From Phormidium tenue FACHB-886 (GTDB lineage Bacteria > Cyanobacteriota > Cyanobacteriia > Elainellales > Elainellaceae), in the NCBI RefSeq assembly GCF_014764505.1, contig NZ_JACXWX010000005.1, positions 1-64,000 on the forward strand: a stretch of 64,000 bases of DNA, in the 5' to 3' direction. This document shows positions 44,106 to 53,217 of this stretch, in pieces. The notes beneath the pieces are model-generated. The model saw only the letters and a list, made by a program, of their open reading frames with translations, was not told the origin of the DNA and searched no databases. Within the stretch, counting starts at the first letter, position 1, and each line of letters starts with the position of its first letter. A program made the translations under genes and the position numbers.

Positions 44106-45563
44106 TTGAACCCAGCGCCCTTCAACACCGACCCTGACCATTCCAATGATGAACCTCAAGTTAGTCAGCCTAACCGCGAGGCGGTTCGTTCTGCGGCTGC
44201 GTTAGTGCGATCGACCCCTTCAGAGTTTCACTTCGATCGCGCCAAGACCAGCCTCAAGCAAACCATTAACCGCTACGCCCATCAGCTCCGCGTTCGCCGC
44301 CGCAATCCGGAATCGATCGAGATTCAGGCGGCAATGAAGACCGATCTCGATCGGCTTTCCACCTCCCTCGATAAACTCAACACCTGTCTGATTCGCGTCG
44401 CCGTATTTGGTCTGGTCAGTCGGGGTAAGTCAGCGGTGGTCAATGCGCTGCTAGGGCAAAAGATTCTTCAAACGGGTCCGCTGAACGGCGTGACGCAATA
44501 TCCCCGCTCGGTCTATTGGGCGGCTCCTGGTGGGCAGGTGCAGGTCGAGTTGATCGATACTCCCGGATTGGATGAAGTAGGCGGCGAGATTCGGGCAACG
44601 ATGGCGCGAGAAGTGGTAGATCAAGCAGATTTAATTTTGTTTGTGATCTCAGGCGACATCACCCGCACGGAGTATCAGGCGCTGCAAGAACTGCAGGCGG
44701 TTCACAAACCGTTGATTTTAGTGTTCAACAAAGTCGATCTTTACCCCAACCAAGACCGCCAAACGATTTACCACAAGCTGCAAATGCGATTTGGCGGCAA
44801 TGGCAATCGTCCTTTTATTACGCCAGAAGACATTGTTTTGGTTGCTGCTGAGCCAGCCCCTGTGGAGGTGCGGGTTGAGTGGGCAGATGGACGAGTGACG
44901 CATGAGTGGGAACCTCCGCCTCCTCAAATAGACGAGCTACAGGAAAAGCTGCTGGAGATCCTTAACCGCGAAGGGAAATCGCTGCTAGCGCTGAACGCCC
45001 TGCGGCAGGCAAGAAATACCGAAGCCTCGATCGCCCGTAAAACCCTGAATCTGCACCGGAGCGACGCCGAAGATTTGATCTGGAAGTTCGCCCGCTGGAA
45101 AGCGCTGGTAATTGCTCTCAACCCCTTTGCAGTTCTCGATTTGCTGGGTGGAGCCGCGACGGATCTGATTTTGATTCGCTCTCTCGCTAAGCTCTATGGC
45201 TTGCCCATGACCCGCCACGAAGCTGAAAAGCTGCTGAAGTCGATCTTGGTTAGCTCAGGAGGGCTGCTGCTAAGCGAAGTGGGAACGGGATTACTGCTAG
45301 GATTTGGCAAAAGCGCCTCGGCAATTGCCACTGCTTTTGACGGCGTATCCGGGCTGATGGCATATTCTACAACGGCGATCGCCCAGGCTAGCATGGCAGG
45401 CTATGGTTCTTATCGCGTGGGTAAGGCAGCTCAGGTGTACCTAGAACAAGGCTGCACTTGGGGCGAACAAGGGGTGGATACCGTCATGCAAGAAATTTTG
45501 GCGCAGGTCGATGCGGACACTGTGATATATCGGCTGCGGCGTGAGCTAGGCGTAGAAGAATAA
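44106..45563 (+). CDS. GTPase with C-terminal DUF697-like membrane domain
   Basis: A 485-residue protein. The G domain has G1 FGLVSRGKSAVVNALLG (~99-115), G3 DTPGLDE and G4 NKVDLYP, resembling Era/dynamin-like GTPases. The C-terminal ~170 residues contain hydrophobic helices (VIALNPFAVLDLLGGAATDLILI; LLLSEVGTGLLLGFG) as in DUF697/YcjF-type proteins. It probably acts at a membrane. The TTG at 44106 gives a long polar N-terminus; the real start could be a later codon. No operon partner is evident. Confidence 0.8.
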   Translation: MNPAPFNTDPDHSNDEPQVSQPNREAVRSAAALVRSTPSEFHFDRAKTSLKQTINRYAHQLRVRRRNPESIEIQAAMKTDLDRLSTSLDKLNTCLIRVAVFGLVSRGKSAVVNALLGQKILQTGPLNGVTQYPRSVYWAAPGGQVQVELIDTPGLDEVGGEIRATMAREVVDQADLILFVISGDITRTEYQALQELQAVHKPLILVFNKVDLYPNQDRQTIYHKLQMRFGGNGNRPFITPEDIVLVAAEPAPVEVRVEWADGRVTHEWEPPPPQIDELQEKLLEILNREGKSLLALNALRQARNTEASIARKTLNLHRSDAEDLIWKFARWKALVIALNPFAVLDLLGGAATDLILIRSLAKLYGLPMTRHEAEKLLKSILVSSGGLLLSEVGTGLLLGFGKSASAIATAFDGVSGLMAYSTTAIAQASMAGYGSYRVGKAAQVYLEQGCTWGEQGVDTVMQEILAQVDADTVIYRLRRELGVEE

Positions 45564-45608
45564 GCTCTGGTGGGGTTTGCTGCGACACAAGTGAATTGAC
45601 CTTTTGCA

Positions 45609-45643
45609 TGAATAGTGGGGCAGCGAAGCTGTCCCATTATTCA
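45609..45643 (+). terminator. hairpin after the GTPase gene
   Basis: Arms 45609-45624 and 45628-45643 pair over 16 positions (two wobbles) around loop GAA. No T run follows, so it may be a pause, processing or mobile palindromic element rather than a strict intrinsic terminator. Confidence 0.5.
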
Positions 45644-45786
45644 CGTACCTAAAACCTTATTTAGGCAAGAAGTTTAATGAAAGCGGTTGACGGTTGTTAA
45701 AATTTCTTAGCACTTAGAAAGGTAGTCCCCAATTCGCAGTACAGTTGGCTCTAAAGTTCGTTGTTCTAATAGGAGAGTCAAAAGCT

Positions 45787-45912
45787 ATGGGACCTTCATA
45801 CGCAGCTTCATATCTGCCGTCGATCTTAGTGCCCATTATCGGTTGGGTGTTTCCTGCCGTAGCGATGGCGTTTTTGTTTATCTACATTGAGCGCGAAGAT
45901 TCGCCGACCTAA
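45787..45912 (+). CDS. psaI: photosystem I subunit VIII
   Basis: A 41-residue single-span protein: [20 protein letters not shown], then [19 protein letters not shown]. The order of a Pro-rich lumenal start, one membrane helix and the acidic IExE end is that of PsaI. It binds next to PsaL and stabilises it in trimeric photosystem I. TAGGAGA lies 12 nt upstream. psaL follows 103 bp downstream in the same direction, the usual cyanobacterial psaI-psaL pair. Confidence 0.95.
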   Translation: MGPSYAASYLPSILVPIIGWVFPAVAMAFLFIYIEREDSPT

Positions 45913-46015
45913 GCGCCTTCACCCCCAAACTCTTTCCTAAAAATTTCGCTGCTCTGCCTAAAAGCAACGTGCTGGGGCAGCGATCGGTGAAAATCAACTT
46001 TGGAGATAAACCGAC

Positions 46016-46495
46016 ATGACAACTGATGTAATTAAACCTGCTGACGATCCTCAAATCGGTAACCTTGCAACCCCTATTAATTCCTCCGACTTTACTAAAG
46101 CGTTGATCAACAACCTGCCCGCTTATCGCGCGGGTCTGTCGCCTCAGCGCCGAGGGTTAGAGATTGGTATGGCGCACGGCTATTTGCTATTTGGACCGTT
46201 TGCCTACACCAGCCAATTCCGCAACACAGGCGTTAGCGATATTGTGGGGTTGATCGAGGCGATCCTACTGGTGGTGATCCTCACGGTTTGCCTGTCTTTG
46301 TATGCAGGGAGCCGACCCAATAAGCCCGTCAAAACTGTGACAGCGCCCAATACACCCGCTAGCTTAGATTCCTCCGAAGGCTGGAGCGAGCTTGCTGGCA
46401 GTTTCTTGGTCGGTGGCATCGGTGGGGCTGGGTTCGCCTATCTAGTGTATGAAGTGTTCAAGTCTGGTGTATTGCAGACGTTCGGCAATCTGTAG
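46016..46495 (+). CDS. psaL: photosystem I subunit XI
   Basis: A 159-residue PsaL: the N-terminal DPQIGNLATPINSSDFTKALINNLPAYR, chlorophyll-binding LSPQRRGLEIGMAHGYLLFGPF and FLVGGIGGAGFAYLVYEV. Three membrane helices. It holds the photosystem I trimer (or tetramer) together in the thylakoid. GGAG lies 11 nt upstream of the ATG. Normal length; paired with psaI. Confidence 0.97.
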   Translation: MTTDVIKPADDPQIGNLATPINSSDFTKALINNLPAYRAGLSPQRRGLEIGMAHGYLLFGPFAYTSQFRNTGVSDIVGLIEAILLVVILTVCLSLYAGSRPNKPVKTVTAPNTPASLDSSEGWSELAGSFLVGGIGGAGFAYLVYEVFKSGVLQTFGNL

Positions 46496-46513
46496 AGTAT
46501 TAGCTGCTCATCA

Positions 46514-46540
46514 TTTTAGCGGTGCATTGCACCGCTAAAA
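46514..46540. terminator. terminator hairpin 1 between psaL and psbJ
   Basis: TTTTAGCGGTG (46514-46524) and CACCGCTAAAA (46530-46540), an 11-bp perfect stem with loop CATTG. A/T arms make it a possible bidirectional terminator. Confidence 0.65.
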
Positions 46541-46542
46541 CC

Positions 46543-46580
46543 AGAAAACTGCGGTTCGCATACGCGAGCCGCAGTTTTCT
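46543..46580. terminator. terminator hairpin 2 between psaL and psbJ
   Basis: AGAAAACTGCGGTTCGC (46543-46559) pairs with 46564-46580 over 17 positions (one wobble), loop ATAC, with a TTTTCT end on the plus strand and TTTTCT on the minus strand. It separates convergent photosystem I and II operons. Confidence 0.75.
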
Positions 46581-46623
46581 AATAAGCGCTTATGGAAGGG
46601 AAAATATCCGGGCGCTAGTTTGA

Positions 46624-46743
46624 TTAGACTGAGGAACCCAGCCCAGCGTAAGCACCGTAAAAGAAAAGTCCCACCACGACCAGAGCGCCAGTCACAGCGA
46701 TCGTCCCGACTATCCACAGGGGAATTCTGCCAGATTGCAACAT
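46624..46743 (-). CDS. psbJ: photosystem II protein J
   Basis: A 39-residue single-span protein: [20 protein letters not shown], then [19 protein letters not shown]. The SGRIPLWI start, Gly-rich helix and [12 protein letters not shown] end are diagnostic of PsbJ. It sits near cytochrome b559 and influences plastoquinone exchange in photosystem II. It is the last gene of the psbEFLJ operon, 79 bp after psbL. Confidence 0.95.
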   Translation of the reverse strand: MLQSGRIPLWIVGTIAVTGALVVVGLFFYGAYAGLGSSV

Positions 46744-46822
46744 TCTTTTTTTAACCTCTCAATCACTTCAAATCGTAGCTCGTCTGCTAAAGGCTAAGAA
46801 AACCTAACCGGATAGCAAAATG

Positions 46823-46948
46823 TTAGTTGAAGAAATAGCTGGAAAATAGAATGCCCAGCACAAAAACTAACAGCAGACCTAAATACAAAGAAGTCCGGTT
46901 TAATTCGACAGGTTGTCTATTGGGGTTGGGAGTCCGTTCTAGTGGCAC
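46823..46948 (-). CDS. psbL: photosystem II protein L
   Basis: A 41-residue protein: [20 protein letters not shown], then [18 protein letters not shown], the invariant PsbL pattern. The start is GTG at 46948 with AGGAGA 6 nt upstream, adding Pro-Leu before the usual Glu-Arg-Thr. It lies at the photosystem II dimer interface. It is 9 bp downstream of psbF. Confidence 0.95.
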   Translation of the reverse strand: MPLERTPNPNRQPVELNRTSLYLGLLLVFVLGILFSSYFFN

Positions 46949-46957
46949 AAGCTTCTC

Positions 46958-47092
46958 CTAGCGCTGAATAAACTGCATGGATGCGATTGCCCCCAAGAAG
47001 AAAACTGTGGGGACAGCCAACGTGTGAACCGCCAACCAACGGACGGTAAAAATTGGATAAGAAATTGGTTGATTTGGAGAATTGCTAGTCAT
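46958..47092 (-). CDS. psbF: cytochrome b559 beta subunit
   Basis: A 44-residue protein with [21 protein letters not shown]. His23 is the heme ligand, and the end SMQFIQR is invariant. With PsbE it binds the b559 heme of photosystem II. It starts 27 bp after the psbE stop. Confidence 0.96.
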   Translation of the reverse strand: MTSNSPNQPISYPIFTVRWLAVHTLAVPTVFFLGAIASMQFIQR

Positions 47093-47119
47093 AATTCGAC
47101 TCAATAAATGTGGCTCAAT

Positions 47120-47368
47120 CTACTTGTTTAAGAAGTCGTCAATCTGTTGTTTAGCGCTCTCACGATCCATGATGATCGGCACTTCTGTCCGCTCTGGGGT
47201 GTAGTACTGATCTGGGCGGGGCGTCCCAAAGATGTCATACGCCAAACCCGTGCTAACGAACAGCCAGCCTGCTACAAACAGCGCTGGAATGGTGATGCTG
47301 TGAATCACCCAATAGCGGATGCTTGTCACAATATCTGAAAACGGACGTTCTCCAGTTGTTCCAGCCAT
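47120..47368 (-). CDS. psbE: cytochrome b559 alpha subunit
   Basis: An 82-residue protein: [20 protein letters not shown], with the heme ligand His23 in [18 protein letters not shown], then [12 protein letters not shown]. The ATG at 47368 has GGAGGAG 3-9 nt upstream; the frame upstream of it is not PsbE. It leads the psbEFLJ operon, downstream of rubA and ycf48, the standard cyanobacterial photosystem II assembly cluster. Confidence 0.97.
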   Translation of the reverse strand: MAGTTGERPFSDIVTSIRYWVIHSITIPALFVAGWLFVSTGLAYDIFGTPRPDQYYTPERTEVPIIMDRESAKQQIDDFLNK

Positions 47369-47475
47369 TGATCTCCTCCCAGAAAGAGCAAGTGTAATCA
47401 AGAATATCTCAGGTTTGTGTCGAGCAAGCTTGCCTACTAAGCAAAACCTAGTTCATAGTGCGATCTTTACTTTAC

Positions 47476-47504
47476 ATCATAAGAGAGTGAGTAAAGAGTC
47501 TCAA
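47476..47504 (-). promoter_or_regulatory. probable psbE promoter
   Basis: On the minus strand TTGAGA (47499-47504), a 17-nt spacer and TATGAT (47476-47481) form a good sigma-70 promoter. Transcription would start near 47469, giving psbE a leader of about 100 nt. It lies between ycf48 and psbE, so psbEFLJ need not depend on read-through. Confidence 0.6.
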
Positions 47505-47652
47505 GGTTTGTCATTTACTTTGTTTTAAAGCAAACTTTTCCCTTTGCAAAATCGATTGACAAATTAGCGCTTTCCGCTGCTTCTAGCCAGAAGTAAAAAC
47601 AACGTCTGGCGCAAGAATAGGTGTTTTTACCTCCTAATCTTTATCGCTGCTT

Positions 47653-48648
47653 CTAAGCAGCTTTGTACTTTAACAACGTGCCCCGCTGACCCAGAACAAA
47701 CCCCTGTTCAGGATTGACAAACACAATCTTGTAAAGATTAGATGGCACATTCTCAATCTCACGATCTTTTTGCCAAGTTTTGCCCCCGTCAAAGCTGGCA
47801 AGCAAGTTGCCGCTGCCACCCGACACCCAAAGTTCATTAGGGGTGCGGTAGGTGAGGTCTAACAGCCCCCAGCTTGTTGAAAACTCAGGCGTGATCGCCT
47901 CGCTCCACTCCTCAGGAACATTAGACTCATTAAACTGGACAGTGCCTCCCCGTGCTAACAGCCACAGCCCACCGTCCTTGTTAAAGCCCATGTTCTGCAA
48001 ACGCCGAGAGCTATTGCGGTTGTAAGGTTGCCAAGCCGCTTGACCAGGTTCCCAAACTGAGTAAAAGCTGCCCCGTGCAGATACTGCCACATACCTACCA
48101 TCAGCCGATCGCGCAATATTTCGCAGCACCCCCACCGCTTCCTGCACCAGCGCTTGCCACGTCTTGCCACCGTCCTTCGTTTGATAGATCGCGCCTACAT
48201 CAGTTGCCATCTCTGCAGTCTGCGGCTTCAAGGCCGTAATCATGTAGGGGGCGCCAGGCAGCTTTTCGCTAAGCGGAATCCGCGACCAAGAATTCCCACC
48301 GTCCGTAGTATGCAGCAGCAAACCGGGCTGGCCCACAATCCACCCTTCATCATCCGCAAAGCTAACGGAGCTAAAGGTATAGATGCTATCGCCCAGATCA
48401 AGGCTCCGCTGTTCCCAGGTTTCGCCACCGTCTTTCGTTTCTAGCAGCGTCGAGTTTACCCCCACTAACCAGCCATGCGTTGCGTCAGCAAACGCAACGT
48501 CTGCTAGCGTTTCCTCGGTTGGCAGCGGCACCACCTCCCAAGGGTTGTAGCTGATAGAAGGTAAAAAACCTCTGGTGCAGCTTGTACAGAGCAAGACAGC
48601 AATCAGGACGATCGCAATTTGCCGAACGGACTTGAGAATCGAGTGCAT
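47653..48648 (-). CDS. ycf48: photosystem II assembly/stability factor Ycf48
   Basis: A 331-residue homologue of Ycf48/HCF136: a lipoprotein signal (hydrophobic core then LLCTSC, Cys24 as the lipid site), then a seven-bladed propeller built from BNR-like repeats (ATHGWLVGVNSTLLETKDGGETW, DEGWIVGQPGLLLHTTDGGNSW, PEQGFVLGQRGTLLKY). It acts on the lumenal side in D1 insertion and early photosystem II assembly. It lies between rubA and psbE as in most cyanobacteria. Confidence 0.95.
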   Translation of the reverse strand: MHSILKSVRQIAIVLIAVLLCTSCTRGFLPSISYNPWEVVPLPTEETLADVAFADATHGWLVGVNSTLLETKDGGETWEQRSLDLGDSIYTFSSVSFADDEGWIVGQPGLLLHTTDGGNSWSRIPLSEKLPGAPYMITALKPQTAEMATDVGAIYQTKDGGKTWQALVQEAVGVLRNIARSADGRYVAVSARGSFYSVWEPGQAAWQPYNRNSSRRLQNMGFNKDGGLWLLARGGTVQFNESNVPEEWSEAITPEFSTSWGLLDLTYRTPNELWVSGGSGNLLASFDGGKTWQKDREIENVPSNLYKIVFVNPEQGFVLGQRGTLLKYKAA

Positions 48649-48740
48649 TGGAATTTGGTCTTATGCGTTTCACTAATGTTTAAGTAACTTTGCAAAGCTT
48701 TCAGCCGATCGTCAAAGTGGATCGACTGGGAGCTTTGCCG

Positions 48741-49076
48741 CTATTGCAGTCCGTACAGGCTCAAGAAAAACAGCACCGCAAGCGCCAAGCCGCCAAAGAT
48801 CAATAGATTCTTTTGACCCGGCGTTAGCGTATTAACTCCAAAGCCGTAGTTCAAGTTATCTTTGAACCCAGACGGATTACCTCTAGGACCCACATTTTGG
48901 AATCGAGGCTTGCGCACACCGCAGACTGGACATCGCCAAGTATCCGGCAATGCCTCAAAAGCAATTCCGGCGGCTATATCGCTAGTGCTATCTCCCTTAA
49001 CAGGTTCGTAGACATAGCCACAGGCACTGCACTCGTAGCAGTCAAGCAGGCGGGGATCAGCAGCTTCTGTACTCAT
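48741..49076 (-). CDS. rubA: membrane-anchored rubredoxin RubA
   Basis: A 111-residue protein. The rubredoxin domain has CSACGYVYEP and WRCPVCGVRK, two C-x2-C pairs for the iron site, and an IAFEALPDTW loop. A linker leads to one C-terminal membrane helix (LLIFGGLALAVLFFLSLYGL). Family knowledge: RubA is needed for photosystem II (and I) assembly, acting near cytochrome b559. First gene of the rubA-ycf48-psbEFLJ cluster. Confidence 0.95.
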   Translation of the reverse strand: MSTEAADPRLLDCYECSACGYVYEPVKGDSTSDIAAGIAFEALPDTWRCPVCGVRKPRFQNVGPRGNPSGFKDNLNYGFGVNTLTPGQKNLLIFGGLALAVLFFLSLYGLQ

Positions 49077-49270
49077 GGGTGGATTGCACTATATAGTTGC
49101 ACTAATACAAAAAGAATTCAGAGCAGCAAATCTTAAAAACTCTGTTAAAGATTATGACATAAAGTGATCCTTCCTTAGAAGGATGATGAAACAGGGATAA
49201 AGAATTCGAGTGGGACGATAGAAATCAAACCTCCTACCGTCCCACAGCTGCAACCTTTATCCTTCACCTC

Positions 49271-49750
49271 TCATTTTTCCCGATTGCCCTGTCCGTTCGG
49301 AGGCTTGGCGAATGCGGCAATCAGCAGGCACACAATGCCGATATTGATACAGACATCTGCCAAATTGAAGACCGGGAAACGGATGAGGCGGAAGTCTAAG
49401 AAATCGACAACCTGCCCGGCAGTGAAGCGATCGATGCCGTTTCCCAATGCGCCTGCCAAAATGCAGCCATAGCCCAACTGCTCCAAGCGGCTGAGGCGGG
49501 GGGTCAGCCAAGCCAGCAAGATCAACCCCAAGCTAACAACCAGCGAGAGCCAGCGCAGCCATTCGCCGCCTTCGCTAAACAGGCTGAAAGCAGCCCCTTT
49601 GTTGGTGACATAGGTGAAATGAAACACACCCGGCAGCAGCGGCAAGGATTCTCCCAGTTCAAAGGTGCGGACGATCGCAAACTTCGTCACCTGATCCAAC
49701 ACCAAACCCACTACCGCAGCAACCCAGAACAGCCGATTTCTCAAATTCAT
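49271..49750 (-). CDS. lspA: lipoprotein signal peptidase
   Basis: A 159-residue SPase II with four membrane helices. Seen: the family blocks DQVTKFAIV, NKGAAFSLF, and the catalytic aspartates in GNGIDRF and VFNLADVCIN. It cleaves prolipoproteins after lipid addition; Ycf48 in this window is a likely substrate. It lies 37 bp downstream of bioY on the same strand, so the two are probably co-transcribed. Confidence 0.95.
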   Translation of the reverse strand: MNLRNRLFWVAAVVGLVLDQVTKFAIVRTFELGESLPLLPGVFHFTYVTNKGAAFSLFSEGGEWLRWLSLVVSLGLILLAWLTPRLSRLEQLGYGCILAGALGNGIDRFTAGQVVDFLDFRLIRFPVFNLADVCINIGIVCLLIAAFAKPPNGQGNREK

Positions 49751-49787
49751 ACCTTACCTACGGGTCGCTGCCAAAACTTTACAACGT

Positions 49788-50459
49788 CTAATAGAACATT
49801 AAACGACGCAATAGGAACGCAAGTACAGCGACCGCACAAACGATCGCCAGCTGTCCCAAGAGCGGACTAAGCGAGTAAGTCACAATCGCTTGAATCAGCG
49901 ATCCTTGACCCAACCCCATCCACTGTAAATGCTGCGCCAGCCAGAGGTAGCCAATTCCTGCAAGGTGAATGGTGATTAGCCCACACAAGCAGCTTAGCGC
50001 CAAATGTTCTAGCCGCACTGGAAAGCGAAACGCCAGCCAGCCACAAACCCAAGCGCCTGGCACGAACCCTAGCAGATAGCCAAAGGTTGGGCGATACACG
50101 TAATCGAGCCCGCCGCCGTGGGTAAACACATTAAACCAGGAGCTTAACCCTAACACCAGATAGGCAATTTGCGAAATTACTGCCGCATTGCTGCCGCCCA
50201 AACAGCCCACCAGCAGAGCCGCTCCAAACTGGCAGGTCACGCCCAGCGAGTATGCGGGCGCACCACCGCTAACCAACCCCCAAGGGCTGATGATGAATGC
50301 CTCTAGCAAGGTTGCGCCAATCGTCAAAATTAGACCAATGATCGCCCACAAGAGTTGGGTGGGTAGAGCCACGGTTGCCTCAGAAGAAGAAGGATCGGGG
50401 GGAGGAGCGGGAAGGAAAGGGCGAGGAGGGGAAAATCTAGTTAGCGGCTTGGGTTTCAT
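49788..50459 (-). CDS. bioY: biotin transporter BioY
   Basis: A 223-residue protein with a Pro-rich cytoplasmic start and about six membrane helices. GAALLVGCLGGSNAAVISQIAYLVLGL and FGYLLGFVPGAWVCGWLAF match the BioY/S-component fold. It takes up biotin, alone or with an ECF energizing module. The ATG at 50459 is chosen; a GTG directly before it is possible. The N-terminal ~35 residues are longer than in most BioY proteins. Confidence 0.9.
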   Translation of the reverse strand: MKPKPLTRFSPPRPFLPAPPPDPSSSEATVALPTQLLWAIIGLILTIGATLLEAFIISPWGLVSGGAPAYSLGVTCQFGAALLVGCLGGSNAAVISQIAYLVLGLSSWFNVFTHGGGLDYVYRPTFGYLLGFVPGAWVCGWLAFRFPVRLEHLALSCLCGLITIHLAGIGYLWLAQHLQWMGLGQGSLIQAIVTYSLSPLLGQLAIVCAVAVLAFLLRRLMFY

Positions 50460-50562
50460 CACACGTCTGGCACTCCGATCGCCTGCCGCAAAATTATAGC
50501 TGGCGATTTTTAGATCGAGCGACGACTTTACATGTGGAGATAACTGTTAGTTTGTCGGTGCT

Positions 50563-51519
50563 TTAGCGAACGGCAGCAAAGGCTTCAGCCGAGCGACGAG
50601 GAATGTCGTAGGTGAAAAAATCACGTGCCATGAGGGTGTTCGGGAAGATCGCCTTGGCTTCAGCGAGCAGATCGTCTAGGACGACCGAATTGCCGGGAGC
50701 ATAGCGGGGGCTAAAGTGGGTCATGATTAGCTGCTTCACCTGCCCGCCCAAAGCAGTCTGGGCTGCCATCGTGGAAGTAGAATGCAGCCGCTGATGGGCA
50801 AGTTCAGCATCTTGGTGGGCAAAGGTGGCTTCGTGAACTAGCACGTCGGCATCTTGGGCTAGCTCAACTGCACTCTCGCAGTAGATTGTATCGGTGCAGT
50901 AAACAAACTTTCGCCCTGTTTGCGTTTCGCCGCACAGCTCTGCCCCATCAATAATTCGCCCATCGGGTAGCGTAATTACCTCGCCGCGCTTCAGCCGCCC
51001 ATACAACGGACCTGAAGGAATCCCAAGGGCAAGCGCTCGTTCTACATCAAACCGTCCCGGCTTGTCTTTTTCTGCCACCCGGTAGCCAAAAGCCGGAACC
51101 CGATGCGTCAGCGGCGCACAGCTCACGGTGAACTCGTCGTCTTCAAAAATGACACCCGGCTGCACGGTGTGGACTTTCAGCGGGTAGGAAAAGTGGGTCT
51201 GCGAATAGCGACTGGCGGCTTTTAGGTATTCCTCAAGCTTGGGGGGACCATAGACATCAATGCGGCTCGGGTTGCCTGCCAGCCCGCAGCTTGCCAGTAG
51301 TCCCATCAAGCCGTAGGTATGATCGCCATGCATGTGCGTCACGAAGATGCGGGTAATCTGGCTAATCCGCACATCGCTTCGCAAAATTTGATGCTGCGTA
51401 CCTTCGCCGCAGTCAAACAGCCAGACTTCCGATCGCTGCGGTAGCCGTAGGGCAATGCTAGAGACATTGCGCGATCGGGTTGGCACACCCGAACTCGTTC
51501 CCAAGAAAGTAATTTGCAA
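50563..51519 (-). CDS. rnz: ribonuclease Z
   Basis: A 318-residue metallo-beta-lactamase-fold tRNA 3'-processing endonuclease. Seen: [25 protein letters not shown], the zinc motif [37 protein letters not shown] and MTHFSPRY (all RNase Z/ElaC blocks). It removes 3' trailers from tRNA precursors. The start is TTG at 51519, placing the conserved MQITFLGT at the N-terminus. Normal length. Confidence 0.95.
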   Translation of the reverse strand: MQITFLGTSSGVPTRSRNVSSIALRLPQRSEVWLFDCGEGTQHQILRSDVRISQITRIFVTHMHGDHTYGLMGLLASCGLAGNPSRIDVYGPPKLEEYLKAASRYSQTHFSYPLKVHTVQPGVIFEDDEFTVSCAPLTHRVPAFGYRVAEKDKPGRFDVERALALGIPSGPLYGRLKRGEVITLPDGRIIDGAELCGETQTGRKFVYCTDTIYCESAVELAQDADVLVHEATFAHQDAELAHQRLHSTSTMAAQTALGGQVKQLIMTHFSPRYAPGNSVVLDDLLAEAKAIFPNTLMARDFFTYDIPRRSAEAFAAVR

Positions 51520-51914
51520 GGCTTAATTCGACTTTTAGAGAGGCTTTCTTTTAGTTTATGGTGACATATTGGAGGGCAGGAGTGAGAAGTCTAGAGTTTA
51601 TGAACAGGTGCTGTTATCTTTCCGCTGTTTATCTGCCCCACCGCCGGAAACCTCAAGATTATTAACTCCGTCGTGCAACTGAGAATCGGGTTGGCTTCAA
51701 TCAAGTTTTGTCGGTTGATCGAAAACCTAACGACAATCCTGAGCAAATTGGCTTAATATTGTGCAAAGTTGGAGATCGCTTAATTAATTTCCTGTCCGAC
51801 AGCAGTATTCAAAGGTTCTCTCTGGTTTAACTTCTTTTTTCTCTGTAAAAGTTGATTTTAGAACCATCAGCCAGTGTTTTATCGTTCTAACTTCAGTGTG
51901 AGGAGTTTTCGTCC
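51520..51914. other. intergenic region between divergent genes
   Basis: About 395 bp, AT-rich, with no gene, repeat or known RNA recognised. GAGGAG at about 51900-51905 is the ribosome site of the SpoIID gene. Confidence 0.35.
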
Positions 51915-53150
51915 ATGACGGTTCAGTCCTGTGCTGCTGACAATGGCAGTCTATCTCGTGCAGTTGAAGCTCAGCGCCAGCCCCATCCATTGATGCAGTT
52001 TATTCTCTGCCAAGGAAAGAAAGTCTGGTGGTTGTCTTTGCTCCTGTGGGCTGCGGCAATCTTTCCTGCCCATGCCGAACAGCTAGCACTGCGGGTAGCC
52101 ATCGAACGAGATGTCAATCAAGTGAAAATTGGCAGCTCCACCGATGCCACCTTGATGGATGGATCGGGACAGGCGCTTGCCCCAATTCCTGCAATGAACG
52201 CCGTAATGACCGAGGCAAAAGCGGGTCAGGTTGCCGTAAACCAGATCCAAACTAGCCAGGTCTGTGTGCAGCCCAGCGGCGATGGCTACGTGTTCATCGG
52301 CGATCGCTGGTATCGGGGCTCAACTTGTGTCGTGCCGACTAGCGGCGGGCTGACGGCAGTGAACTATGTCGATTTAGAACAGTATCTTTACAGCGTGGTG
52401 GGCAGCGAAATGCCGACCGACTGGAACCTGGAAGCGCTCAAAGCCCAAGCGGTTGCTGCCCGCTCTTATGTGCTCTACCAGCGCAATGGTGGCGCAAACG
52501 CTGTCTTTGATGTGGGCAATACAACTGCTTGGCAGGTGTATGGCGGGCTAGAAGAAGAATCTGCTAGCACCCGGGCAGCAGTCGATGCTACGCAGGGACA
52601 GGTCTTAACGTATCAGGGGCAAATCATCGATGCGGTCTTTCACTCCTGTGCGGGTGGACGGACGGAAAATGTGGAGGATGTCTGGACCAGCCCGCTTCCT
52701 TACCTGCGCAGCGTCGAAAGTCCCGATCTAGACTCTCCCAACTGCCGCTGGGCAAAAACAGTGCCGATGGATGAGCTGAAGCAGCACTACAACGATGTCG
52801 GTATGATTCAGGCATTGATTCCGGAAAAGGTGACGGCAGGCGGACGGATCGTCAAAATCCGCCTTCAGGGCAGCGAAGGCGATCGCATCATTGATGGTGA
52901 CGATCTGCGTGACGCCCTCGGGCTCCGCAGCGCTCCGTTTCAAATCATCCCGCAGCTCTCGCAGGTGGCAAGCGCTGGGAATGTGCCTGCTGCACCTACT
53001 GCCTTTGAGTTTACGGGGCAAGGCTTTGGACATGGAATCGGTATGAGCCAATGGGGCGCATATCGTTTGGCGCAAACCAACTGGAACTATGCTCAGATTT
53101 TGCTGCACTACTATACGGGTGCGTCGCTGGCGCAGATCGATGTGCAGTAG
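51915..53150 (+). CDS. SpoIID/LytB-domain protein
   Basis: A 411-residue protein. An N-terminal hydrophobic segment (VWWLSLLLWAAAIFPAHA, ~36-55) serves as a signal anchor or signal peptide. The SpoIID domain (~140-405) has YVDLEQYLYSVVGSEMP, WNLEALKAQAVAARSYVL (catalytic Glu and Arg region), VFHSCAGGRTENVEDVW and GFGHGIGMSQWGA. In sporulators SpoIID is a lytic transglycosylase cutting stem-peptide-free glycan; in cyanobacteria it may act in septal or akinete-type wall remodelling, which is inference. GAGGAG precedes the ATG. A strong terminator follows. Confidence 0.88.
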   Translation: MTVQSCAADNGSLSRAVEAQRQPHPLMQFILCQGKKVWWLSLLLWAAAIFPAHAEQLALRVAIERDVNQVKIGSSTDATLMDGSGQALAPIPAMNAVMTEAKAGQVAVNQIQTSQVCVQPSGDGYVFIGDRWYRGSTCVVPTSGGLTAVNYVDLEQYLYSVVGSEMPTDWNLEALKAQAVAARSYVLYQRNGGANAVFDVGNTTAWQVYGGLEEESASTRAAVDATQGQVLTYQGQIIDAVFHSCAGGRTENVEDVWTSPLPYLRSVESPDLDSPNCRWAKTVPMDELKQHYNDVGMIQALIPEKVTAGGRIVKIRLQGSEGDRIIDGDDLRDALGLRSAPFQIIPQLSQVASAGNVPAAPTAFEFTGQGFGHGIGMSQWGAYRLAQTNWNYAQILLHYYTGASLAQIDVQ

Positions 53151-53169
53151 AGATTGTACGAGCCTTTAG

Positions 53170-53209
53170 AACACTGGCGTGAGCGCGAAGCGCTCACGCC
53201 AGTGTTTTT
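53170..53209 (+). terminator. terminator after the SpoIID gene
   Basis: A 17-bp perfect stem, AACACTGGCGTGAGCGC (53170-53186) with 53190-53206, loop GAA, followed by TTT. It lies between convergent genes; the plus-strand T run points to the SpoIID transcript. Confidence 0.8.
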
Positions 53210-53217
53210 AGGATTGT

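Noticed and set aside
47369-47652. A further small photosystem gene between psbE and ycf48
   Set aside because: No open frame with a membrane helix; the stretch is explained by the psbE promoter and leader.
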